Positions 55,569 to 62,990 of a stretch of DNA of 64,000 nucleotides are shown here, one piece after another. The position numbers and the translations under genes were made by a program. Source of the stretch: Chitinophagaceae bacterium (GTDB taxonomy: Bacteria > Bacteroidota > Bacteroidia > Chitinophagales > Chitinophagaceae); contig JADJTY010000012.1 of the NCBI GenBank assembly GCA_016710935.1, forward strand, positions 372,001-436,000, written 5' to 3'. Below the pieces are notes generated by a model. The model ran no database searches. It was not told the origin of the DNA and saw nothing but the letters and a program-made list of their open reading frames with translations. Numbering within the stretch: position 1 is the stretch's first letter; every line of letters begins with the position of its first letter.

Positions 55569-55642
55569 AATTTAGTTTTTGTAAATGTATAATATGGTTT
55601 TAGATACTATTCATTTAATTTAATGATAACTTTTATTTAATA

Positions 55643-56863
55643 CTAAAAATTGATTTGTGCCTGAAGTCTTAAAAAATTCCCCTTTTGAAGGTTACTTTTC
55701 GCTTTTGAATCTTCAAACCTTCTTTCCGACAATACATAGGAAGTTGTAAATTCAAAATATTTGTTAATCTGCCATTCAATTCCTGATTCTATTTCTTTTA
55801 CATTGTAACTCCTTGCATCCAATTCATGTTTTTTTCCACCTTCATATTTTTGAATTCGTGTAAAAGGGAAAAACACCATTCCGTTTTTCAAAGTTTTCTT
55901 ATAAGTCAAGGTTATATATCCGCCTCTTAAATTTCTTGTTTCAATAGAATCTTTTGCAGGATTATATTGAGGGCCCTTGCCCCAATTATACTCAAACTGT
56001 ATTCCAATTGGTTTTGGATATAAAATAAGAGATGTGGCAATCCTCTTATCTTCAAACTCAAAATTATTGGCAGCTTTAACACCCGGTGTACGTAAATCGG
56101 TTGGTAAAATATACATGCCGGTATATGCCTGAACTCCAGGCTCAATTATTTGATTATATACAGAAAATGGGTAACTAAGTCTTGCAGCAACATGTTGCCC
56201 CTTGTTTTGCTCTGCCCTGTTTGCAGTTTGACCATTATACACACCAAGGGCAAAAACACCATAATCCCCCGAGCCTTTTAAATTATCACTTACAAATGTT
56301 GCAAACATTTCTCTTCTGCTTTTTGGTGCCCAATAAAATATTGCACCCAGATCCCTTTCATTTGAAACAGCACTGTTTAATGCATCATCCCTGTCAAGCG
56401 GTAAACGGTTTTGGCTGCTTTGCATATTCTCAAAACCAAAGGGTACTTTACTCTGCCCGATACGTAACCTGAATTCATTCTTTTTGTCAAACCCAATATC
56501 AAAATAAGCGTCTCGCAATTGAAAAATATTTTGAGTTGTTCCGGTTGAACTTCCAAAATCGGGTTGAATATAGAAGTATACATTTTTGGCTATATTGCCG
56601 CTTAAAATGATACGGCCTCTTCTGATGATGAATCCGCCTCCATCACCTATGGAGCGGTCACATTGTTCACATTTTAATTTTGGATTTGTCTCAAGTAATC
56701 TATTGTAGCGAACCTGCACATATCCCCTGATACTAAAAGATTCGTACCATTTTTTAGCTTCCTTTTTAGAAGACTCGGTTTTTCTTGTTGCCACCGAGTC
56801 AATATTTTGCGCCAATACAGCTGTACAGCATATACTGAATACAGCTATTAATAATAGCTTCAT
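55643..56863 (-). CDS. Phosphate-selective porin, OprO/OprP family
   Basis: 406 residues with a signal peptide (LLLIAVFSICCTAVLA). The family features are visible: SIRGYVQVRYNRL, GFIIRRGRIILSGNI, YFYIQPDFGSS, ELRLRIGQSKVPFGFEN (split over two strands) and repeated amphipathic strands to the final phenylalanine (LQAQINF). OprO/P porins let phosphate or polyphosphate through the outer membrane. As first gene of the porin-DUF47-pit operon and with Pho-box-like repeats upstream, it is likely to be induced by phosphate limitation. Confidence 0.88.
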   Translation of the reverse strand: MKLLLIAVFSICCTAVLAQNIDSVATRKTESSKKEAKKWYESFSIRGYVQVRYNRLLETNPKLKCEQCDRSIGDGGGFIIRRGRIILSGNIAKNVYFYIQPDFGSSTGTTQNIFQLRDAYFDIGFDKKNEFRLRIGQSKVPFGFENMQSSQNRLPLDRDDALNSAVSNERDLGAIFYWAPKSRREMFATFVSDNLKGSGDYGVFALGVYNGQTANRAEQNKGQHVAARLSYPFSVYNQIIEPGVQAYTGMYILPTDLRTPGVKAANNFEFEDKRIATSLILYPKPIGIQFEYNWGKGPQYNPAKDSIETRNLRGGYITLTYKKTLKNGMVFFPFTRIQKYEGGKKHELDARSYNVKEIESGIEWQINKYFEFTTSYVLSERRFEDSKAKSNLQKGNFLRLQAQINF

Positions 56864-56885
56864 CCTTTATCTTTTAATTGCAGCA

Positions 56886-56941
56886 CAAAAGTGCCATTAT
56901 CAGTAAAGAAAAAGGCATTTTCAATATTACCAAATTGTTAT
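56886..56941 (-). promoter_or_regulatory. Pho-box-like repeats and promoter of the porin operon
   Basis: On the minus strand ATAACA (start 56941) and GTAATA (start 56930) are 11 bp apart. Two weaker units follow in phase (56919, 56908), a 4-bp gap, then CACTTTTG (56893-56886, one mismatch to TAnnTTTG). Confidence 0.5.
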
Positions 56942-57045
56942 TTTTACCAAAATAGCCCCATTAAAGAATTAACGGGGCTTGCAATTAAAAGATAAATAAC
57001 GGCAAAAGCCTTATTCTTTCTTTAAAGTCAAAACTAACTTGCGCA

Positions 57046-57074
57046 TGTTACCAAATAGTAAATTAAATGTTACC
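57046..57074. promoter_or_regulatory. TGTTACC pair 22 bp apart
   Basis: TGTTACC at 57046 and at 57068, i.e. GTAACA on the minus strand, 22 bp (two 11-bp turns) apart. They lie in phase with the porin-side units (distances of 110 and 132 bp). Confidence 0.45.
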
Positions 57075-57205
57075 TTTTGGTAAGCAAATTTTTTTGTATG
57101 GTGCTTAAGTAACCAGGCAAAAAAACAACTTCCAGGTTTTACATCTGATGTTAAAGATGATGTATTTACCTTCCTGTTACAATTCAGATTTTAGTATTGT
57201 TTCTC

Positions 57206-57283
57206 ATAACATTCAGGTAACACACACGTAACATTACCGTAACATTCCGTTCATGTTGCCATAACATGCAAGTCGTCTTTTTG
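57206..57283 (+). promoter_or_regulatory. Six-unit Pho-box-like array before the TonB receptor
   Basis: Units start at 57206, 57217, 57228, 57239, 57250 and 57261, exactly 11 bp apart: ATAACA, GTAACA, GTAACA, GTAACA, TTCATG, ATAACA. A 4-bp gap and TCTTTTTG (57276-57283, one mismatch to TAnnTTTG) follow, 17 bp before the ATG. Confidence 0.7.
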
Positions 57284-57300
57284 CCGTAAATATAAAAGGC

Positions 57301-60078
57301 ATGAAATCTCTATTACTGATCGCTGCATTTTTACTCTCTATATCCGCATCATTTGCTCAAAAAGGAAGGGTTGAAGGAAAGATCACAGACGCAAAAACCG
57401 GTGCCCCTGTTGCTGGTGTTACTGTTTTAATAAAAGAAACCGCAAAAGGCATTGCTACAAACCTGGATGGCCGTTTTCAACTGAATATTGAGGTAGGAAA
57501 AAAATATACACTGGTTATCAGTTCTACCAACTACCAGAGTAAAGAAGTGAATGAAGTTGAAACCGGAAGTGATGGTATAGCCCACATTGATATTACACTC
57601 GATGCAAAATCAAAAACAGGAGAAGAGGTAGTGGTACGTGCCACATCTGCAAGAAAAGAAAGTACGAATGCGCTAATTAGTTTTCAAAGAACAACCAATA
57701 CTGTTGCATCGGTAATATCTTCAGAAGCGATAAGAAGAAGCCCGGATAGAAATACCGGCGAAGTATTGAAACGCTTACCGGGCACGAGTCTTCAGGAGGG
57801 CAAATTTTTAGTGGTACGTGGTTTGGCCGACAGGTATAACCAGGCCATGCTGAATGGCATTTTACTTACCAGTACAGAACCCGATAGAAAAACTTTTTCA
57901 TTTGATATTATACCCAGTAATATGGTAGATAATATAGTGGTGAATAAAGCATTTGTACCGGAGTACCCCGGCGAATGGGCAGGTGGTTTAATACAGGTAA
58001 ATACAAAAGACATCCCTACAAAAAACTTTTTTAATATTCAGCTCAGCACCGGTTTTAATACCCAAACCATTGGAAAAGATTTTTATGAAGATAAGGGCGG
58101 TAAAACAGACTGGCTGGGCATTGATGACGGAACCAGGAATTTACCTGCAGGGTACACTACTAAAAGCCGTTTTGATACCATGAGCTTTGCCAGCAAAACA
58201 GCACTGGGCAAAATCATGCGTAATACCTGGACCCCTTCTAAAATAAGCACTCCTTTAAATGCTGGTATTGAAATAAATGGCGGGTTTAAAACAAAATTAT
58301 TTGGCAAAACCCTGGGTGCTATTGTGGGTGTAAGCTACCGTAAAAATAACAGCAAGCAGGATATTGTAAACAGGCATAACAATTTTGAAGATGGCAGAAC
58401 TTTTAAGAATACCGATATTGATTTTAATGATACCCGGTACCTGCAAAACACAACATTAGGTGCGCTGGCCAGTGTATCACTGGAATTAAACAACCTGAAT
58501 AAAATTTCTTTAAAAAGTATCATAAACATTAATACAGCCAACAGCACGATCAGCAGAAGCGGTGTAGATGATACCCGTACCGAAGATATAAATGCCTCTG
58601 AATTTAGTTTTAAGCAAAACACATTTTTTACAACACAACTTACCGGTCAGCATGGTTTACTTAAAAATTTAAAATTAGACTGGAAAGGTGCATTTACCAT
58701 TTTAGACGGGTACAATCCTGACCAAAGAAGATTACAATACTCTAAAGACAAAGGCAGCACAAACCCTTACCGTGCTATATTATCAAACAATACATCGCAG
58801 GCCAGCGGCAGTAGAATTTACCAGATGCTGAATGATTATATATACACTGCGGGTGGTGATTTAACTTATACCCTTAAAAACAAACAAACCATTAAAGGCG
58901 GTTACATGCTGCAAATCAGAGACAGGTTATTTGATGCCAATTTATTTGCCAATTATTTACCGGTTGATAATGATGCACTTAAACTTTTACCTGCCGACCA
59001 GATCTTTGCATCTCAAAATTTTGGAAATGGTACCGATAACAAAATTGCGTTTGATGCTATCAAAGGAAGCACTTTCAGATACATGGCCAACACCATTTTA
59101 AACGCGGGTTACCTGCAATTTGATAACGAACTTTTCAAAAAATTAAGAATAGTATGGGGTTTACGGGTTGAACATTTTGACCAGTTGGTTGGTAGTGTAA
59201 AAAAATGGGACCCGCGTCACACCTATTCAAAAGTTACCGACTTTTTACCTGGCATGAATGCTACCTATAAATTAAATCCAAAAACAAATATCCGTTTTTC
59301 AGCATCGCAAACGGTGATCAGGCCAGAGTTGAGAGAACTTACAGCACTTAATTTATACGACTTTGAGCTGAATGCCTCCGTAACAGGTAACCCTTCATTA
59401 AAGCGTACAAAAATAACCAATCTCGATCTGCGTTATGAGTTGTACAACAAGCCAGGCGAAGTGTTCAGCGTTGGAGCTTTTTACAAATACTTTAAAGATC
59501 CGATAGAACAATTATTTAACGAAGGCAGCGGTGGCGCAAGCACTTTTAATTTTCAAAATGCCAATAAAGCTTACTCTACCGGTGTAGAGGTAGAATTTAG
59601 AAAAAACCTGGAATTCATCACATCTACATTAAAGAACCTCACATTTCAATCAAACGTATCAATAATAAAAAGCAGGGTTACCGATACTGCACTTAATGTT
59701 AACAGGAGCTTACAGGGACAATCCAATTATGTAATTAACCTGGGTATGCTGTACGATGTACCCAAATTAGGTTTAAATGCTACTTTATTATTCAACCTGA
59801 TTGGCGAAAGAATATTTTTGGTAGGAGATAAAGCTGCAGGTGCCTCATCACCTGATGTTTATGAAGCACCACGTCCGCTATTGGATTTTCAGATAGCTAA
59901 AAAAATACTAAAAGGCAAAAGCGAAATAAAACTGAACATCTCGGATATCATAAACCGTACACAATATTTTTATCAAAATGCAAACAGTTCAAACGCATTT
60001 CAAAAAAATACAGATGCATACCGTTTTACCAGGAGATTTGGTACAACATTTAATTTAAGTATCAACTACAATTTATAA
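57301..60078 (+). CDS. TonB-dependent receptor with N-terminal carboxypeptidase-like domain
   Basis: 925 residues: signal peptide (SLLLIAAFLLSISASFAQ), a CarboxypepD-regulatory-like domain (VEGKITDAKTGAPVAGVTV, residues 24-105), a plug domain (RSPDRNTGEVLKRLPGTS, VVRGLADRYNQAMLNG) and a 22-strand-type barrel ending FNLSINYNL. It imports a ligand across the outer membrane using TonB energy. The Pho-box-like array in front and the phosphate genes around it suggest a phosphorus-containing ligand. A lipoprotein gene follows after 29 bp, like a SusC/SusD pair, although that lipoprotein is not SusD-like. Confidence 0.88.
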   Translation: MKSLLLIAAFLLSISASFAQKGRVEGKITDAKTGAPVAGVTVLIKETAKGIATNLDGRFQLNIEVGKKYTLVISSTNYQSKEVNEVETGSDGIAHIDITLDAKSKTGEEVVVRATSARKESTNALISFQRTTNTVASVISSEAIRRSPDRNTGEVLKRLPGTSLQEGKFLVVRGLADRYNQAMLNGILLTSTEPDRKTFSFDIIPSNMVDNIVVNKAFVPEYPGEWAGGLIQVNTKDIPTKNFFNIQLSTGFNTQTIGKDFYEDKGGKTDWLGIDDGTRNLPAGYTTKSRFDTMSFASKTALGKIMRNTWTPSKISTPLNAGIEINGGFKTKLFGKTLGAIVGVSYRKNNSKQDIVNRHNNFEDGRTFKNTDIDFNDTRYLQNTTLGALASVSLELNNLNKISLKSIININTANSTISRSGVDDTRTEDINASEFSFKQNTFFTTQLTGQHGLLKNLKLDWKGAFTILDGYNPDQRRLQYSKDKGSTNPYRAILSNNTSQASGSRIYQMLNDYIYTAGGDLTYTLKNKQTIKGGYMLQIRDRLFDANLFANYLPVDNDALKLLPADQIFASQNFGNGTDNKIAFDAIKGSTFRYMANTILNAGYLQFDNELFKKLRIVWGLRVEHFDQLVGSVKKWDPRHTYSKVTDFLPGMNATYKLNPKTNIRFSASQTVIRPELRELTALNLYDFELNASVTGNPSLKRTKITNLDLRYELYNKPGEVFSVGAFYKYFKDPIEQLFNEGSGGASTFNFQNANKAYSTGVEVEFRKNLEFITSTLKNLTFQSNVSIIKSRVTDTALNVNRSLQGQSNYVINLGMLYDVPKLGLNATLLFNLIGERIFLVGDKAAGASSPDVYEAPRPLLDFQIAKKILKGKSEIKLNISDIINRTQYFYQNANSSNAFQKNTDAYRFTRRFGTTFNLSINYNL

Positions 60079-60107
60079 TTCTCAACTTTTTAAAACATAA
60101 AAAAACA

Positions 60108-61574
60108 ATGAAAAAGTACATTTTAATTCTTACAGCTATAGTTGCATTAAGCAATACTGCCTGTAGAAAAATTGAAACAGACGGACAAATTCAGATAGTG
60201 ACCATCAATACCGGCGGTGGCGGTGGTGGTAGTACCACTGGTCAGACTATTACTGTTGAAGGCCGTATAACTGCCGATACAACATTCCGTAAAGGCAATA
60301 CCTATGTTTTAAGAGGCCTGGTTTACATTGCCAACAATAAAACATTAACCATTGAAGCAGGTACAGTAGTTAAAGGTTCTTTTAGTGGTGCCGATGTTGC
60401 TGCTTTAATTATTACCCGTGGTGCCAAAATAGTAGCCAATGGTACAGCAAACGAACCAATTGTTTTCACTTCTGCAAGTCCTAACCCGCAAAGTGGTGAT
60501 TGGGGAGGAATAATAATTTGCGGTAAAGCGCCTATCAACACAAGTTTCAACGGTACGGCTGGTTTGTTTGAAGTAGAAGGTGGAGTTAATAATGCCAGTG
60601 GCGATGGTCTTGCAGGCAGCGGCGATGCAGCTGTTCCAACACCCGTATCAAACGATAGCTCGGGTGTGTTAAGGTATGTTAGAATAGAATACGCAGGTTA
60701 TGCATTTCAACCGGATAAAGAAATTAACAGTTTAACCATGGCTGCCGTAGGTAGCAAAACTGTAATTGAAAATGTACAGACTTACTTAGCCAAAGATGAT
60801 GCGTTTGAGTGGTTTGGTGGTACCGTAAATTGCAGGTACCTGGTAGCTTACAAAACACAGGATGATGATTTTGATACCGACAATGGTTACAGTGGTAAAG
60901 TACAGTTTGGTTTATCAATAAGAGATTCTGTTATTGCCGATGCATCACGTTCAGAGGCTTTTGAAAGCGATAATAATGCTGGTGGTACCACAGCTACACC
61001 AAAAACTACTGTTGTATTCAGCAACATGACGGCTATTGGCCCAAGGGCTATGGCATCAAACACAGGAAGTTCACTGTACAGATCTGGTGCACACATCAGG
61101 AGAAATTCAGAAATGTCTTTATTTAATTCGGTAATTATTGGCTGGCCTTTAGCCATTGATATTGACGGTACTACAGGTACTGCAACGGGTGCAAACGTAG
61201 GGGTTGGTTTAATATTAGCCAATAACTTCCTGGGTGGTAATACTGACAGTGTTAAATACTCAGCGCCGGGTGGCTCAACTTACACCACCGCCGACCTGGT
61301 TAACTATTTTAAAACACCGGCAAATGCTAATACTATTTTAAACGGCACCTTACCGGTTAACTTATTTATTCAGCCATTTAACTATTCAGCACCAGATCCA
61401 ACTCCATTTGGAAATGCTGCAAGCATTGTAGGCACATTAAGTCCGGTTGTAGCCAGGGCAAGTTTTGCTCACCCAAAAGTTGCTGATGCATTTTTTATTC
61501 AAACTAACTTTATTGGTGCAATAGCTCCTGCTGGTGCTTTGGCCAGTTGGTGGAAAGGATGGACAAGGTTTTAA
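60108..61574 (+). CDS. Lipoprotein with beta-helix-like repeats, TonB-receptor partner
   Basis: 488 residues. A lipoprotein signal (ILTAIVALSNTAC, cysteine at 19) and a glycine-rich linker (NTGGGGGGSTTG) come first. The body recalls right-handed beta-helix proteins: GNTYVLRGLVYIANNKTL, TIEAGTVVKGSF, ALIITRGAKIVANGTAN, then LRYVRIEYAGYAF. There is no SusD-type TPR fold. Being co-transcribed with the receptor under a Pho-like box, it is a candidate surface capture protein for a phosphorus compound. A strong terminator follows. Confidence 0.75.
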   Translation: MKKYILILTAIVALSNTACRKIETDGQIQIVTINTGGGGGGSTTGQTITVEGRITADTTFRKGNTYVLRGLVYIANNKTLTIEAGTVVKGSFSGADVAALIITRGAKIVANGTANEPIVFTSASPNPQSGDWGGIIICGKAPINTSFNGTAGLFEVEGGVNNASGDGLAGSGDAAVPTPVSNDSSGVLRYVRIEYAGYAFQPDKEINSLTMAAVGSKTVIENVQTYLAKDDAFEWFGGTVNCRYLVAYKTQDDDFDTDNGYSGKVQFGLSIRDSVIADASRSEAFESDNNAGGTTATPKTTVVFSNMTAIGPRAMASNTGSSLYRSGAHIRRNSEMSLFNSVIIGWPLAIDIDGTTGTATGANVGVGLILANNFLGGNTDSVKYSAPGGSTYTTADLVNYFKTPANANTILNGTLPVNLFIQPFNYSAPDPTPFGNAASIVGTLSPVVARASFAHPKVADAFFIQTNFIGAIAPAGALASWWKGWTRF

Positions 61575-61599
61575 TTAAAATATAAATGTCTTTAAAAAA

Positions 61600-61629
61600 G
61601 CATTCACCCTTCGGTGGATGCTTTTTTTT
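61600..61629 (+). terminator. Intrinsic terminator of the receptor operon
   Basis: GCATTCACC, CTTC loop, GGTGGATGC (one mismatch), then eight T. Confidence 0.85.
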
Positions 61630-61636
61630 AAATTTG
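61629..61636 (+). promoter_or_regulatory. -7 element of the MORN-like lipoprotein gene
   Basis: TAAATTTG, an exact TAnnTTTG match, overlaps the end of the preceding terminator T run and lies 17 bp before the ATG. Confidence 0.55.
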
Positions 61637-61652
61637 CATTTCAACTATCATC

Positions 61653-62159
61653 ATGAAAATAATTTCTTTCTTCGTTGCTATTTCTATGCTATTCATTACC
61701 GGCTGCCAACAACAAAAGGTAAATGATAAAATAATTGCTAGCAGCTTTATTGACTCTATTATTAAAAAAAGCGACAGCAGTTACGAAAAAGCCTATTACC
61801 GGAGCGATTTTGTAACCGCTCAATACTATGTAAATAAAAAAGATTCAACCCTATGCCAGCTCATGAAAGATTCAGCGGACAATATCCGGCAGGTGATTAT
61901 TACAAAAAAAGATACCCGCATTTTTTACGGCTCTTATTATACAAACGGGCAGATACAGGCAGATCTGCCACTGGATGCATTTGGGCAATACCATGGAACC
62001 GGAAAGTTTTATTATGAAGACGGTAGCCTGCAAAGTACCGGCAATTATACCCATGGTTTTAAAACCGGAACCTGGAAAGTGTACGATGAAAAGGGCAAAG
62101 AAACAGCCACCGATAACTTTGACCAAAACGGGAATCTGATGCCGCAAAAAATGCCCTGA
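61653..62159 (+). CDS. Lipoprotein with MORN/YwqK-like repeats
   Basis: 168 residues with a lipoprotein signal (IISFFVAISMLFITGC). The C-terminal half has MORN-variant repeats such as GSYYTNGQIQADLP, GTGKFYYEDGSLQSTGNY and KTGTWKVYDEKGKE. This pattern occurs in YwqK-type proteins; their role is poorly known and annotation as antitoxins is not dependable. It has its own promoter and no Pho-box-like repeats directly upstream. Confidence 0.7.
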   Translation: MKIISFFVAISMLFITGCQQQKVNDKIIASSFIDSIIKKSDSSYEKAYYRSDFVTAQYYVNKKDSTLCQLMKDSADNIRQVIITKKDTRIFYGSYYTNGQIQADLPLDAFGQYHGTGKFYYEDGSLQSTGNYTHGFKTGTWKVYDEKGKETATDNFDQNGNLMPQKMP

Positions 62160-62162
62160 GGC

Positions 62163-62218
62163 ATAACATTTACATAATCATTCATTTATGTTACCGTAAC
62201 ATACGGTTAGTACTTTAC
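62163..62218 (+). promoter_or_regulatory. Four-unit Pho-box-like array and -7 element, no gene behind
   Basis: Units start at 62163, 62174, 62185 and 62196 (ATAACA, ATAATC, TTTATG, GTAACA), exactly 11 bp apart. Then a 4-bp gap and TACTTTAC (62211-62218), two mismatches to TAnnTTTG. The last two units match the corresponding part of the TonB-receptor array, including the inverted ATGTT/AACAT core. Confidence 0.6.
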
Positions 62219-62224
62219 ACCCGA

Positions 62225-62316
62225 ACAGATAGTTTGAACACTATACAAATTTCCTTAGCAATTAGCAAGTTTTCTCATGCTCCCCACCCGTTATTCATAT
62301 CTGGGTGGCTTTTTTT
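62225..62316 (+). ncRNA. Candidate small RNA behind a Pho-like promoter
   Basis: A transcript starting about 7 bp after the -7 element at 62211 would end at the terminator at 62284-62316, giving about 92 nt. There is no convincing open frame (a 62-residue frame starting TTG runs through the terminator). Alternatively the hairpin simply ends the preceding lipoprotein mRNA. Confidence 0.35.
62284..62316 (+). terminator. Intrinsic terminator in the 62.3-kb gap
   Basis: CCACCC and GGGTGG around a 13-base loop, followed by C and seven T. Confidence 0.75.
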
Positions 62317-62330
62317 ACCCAATCTGTCCA

Positions 62331-62347
62331 TGTTACCAAATTGTTAC
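62331..62347. promoter_or_regulatory. TGTTAC pair 11 bp apart
   Basis: TGTTACCAAAT followed by TGTTAC: the hexamer repeats at 11 bp, as in a Pho box, but in opposite orientation to the other arrays. It lies 88 bp before the 166-residue gene. Confidence 0.45.
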
Positions 62348-62434
62348 TATGCACATTTAAATCACATTCTTTTTCACATAGCTGTAATAAAAAAAAATGA
62401 AATTATATTCACGGTCTCTTAAAAAAACATAAGT

Positions 62435-62935
62435 ATGAAATGGGTTAATATTAACAACAGTTCAACTAAGGAAATTTTTGAGTTACGGGAAGATGAAAAA
62501 GTGCTGGCCGATATCTCTTTCAGCAAACAAACCAGGTTTGTACGTATTGTTAGCGACCTGGGTAGAAGAATGTTCTCTTTTGAGAAAAAAGGATTTTTAC
62601 ACCCGTACAAAGTCATCAGGGATGAATATGGGATCAAACTGGGAAAAGTGGAAGAAGATAAACACGGTAAGGGAATAGTAGAATTAGACGGCAAAAAATA
62701 TGCTTTTGTTTATGAAGAGAATGGCAGCGGGGATCTGATTGTGTATGATGAAATGATGCAAAAAAACCTGCTCAGGTGCAACTTCAAAGGGATTGCTGGT
62801 TCTTTAAACAGATCAACTTCATTATTAGATACCAAGTTTGCAAGCCTGTTGCTTTTGCTTTGCTGGTATAACTTTCAGCCACACAATATGGAAACTGCCA
62901 GATTGTTCTCCAATTCAGATTTAATGTTGGCGTAA
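62435..62935 (+). CDS. Hypothetical protein, LURP/tubby-like shape possible
   Basis: 166 residues without signal peptide. Beta-rich segments alternate (KVLADISFSKQTRFVRIV, RRMFSFEKKGFLHPYKVIR, GIVELDGKKYAFVYEENG), then a helix with a hydrophobic end (ASLLLLLCWYNFQPHN). The strand pattern is like scramblase/LURP-type folds, but this is only an impression. It lies between a TGTTAC pair and the phosphatase gene, so it may be phosphate-regulated. Confidence 0.65.
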   Translation: MKWVNINNSSTKEIFELREDEKVLADISFSKQTRFVRIVSDLGRRMFSFEKKGFLHPYKVIRDEYGIKLGKVEEDKHGKGIVELDGKKYAFVYEENGSGDLIVYDEMMQKNLLRCNFKGIAGSLNRSTSLLDTKFASLLLLLCWYNFQPHNMETARLFSNSDLMLA

Positions 62936-62976
62936 TACCAGCGTAACGATCTGTTTATACTACAGTTGTTTCTTTG
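62932..62976 (+). promoter_or_regulatory. Pho-box-like repeats and promoter of the phosphatase gene
   Basis: Units start at 62932, 62943 and 62954 (GTAATA, GTAACG, TTTATA), 11 bp apart, then a 4-bp gap and TTTCTTTG (62969-62976, one mismatch). The ATG follows 14 bp later. The first unit overlaps the end of the preceding gene. Confidence 0.55.
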
Positions 62977-62990
62977 TAAAACATCTGTAA

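Larger units (their letters stand above)
56864..57300. other. Divergent porin-TonB receptor control region
   Basis: No gene is seen. It carries three sets of 11-bp-phased repeats (56886-56941, 57046-57074, 57206-57283) that serve the two divergent phosphate-related transcripts. Confidence 0.6.

Noticed and set aside
62234..62422. 62-residue frame starting TTG
   Set aside because: It runs through the terminator at 62284-62316 and has no protein-like composition.
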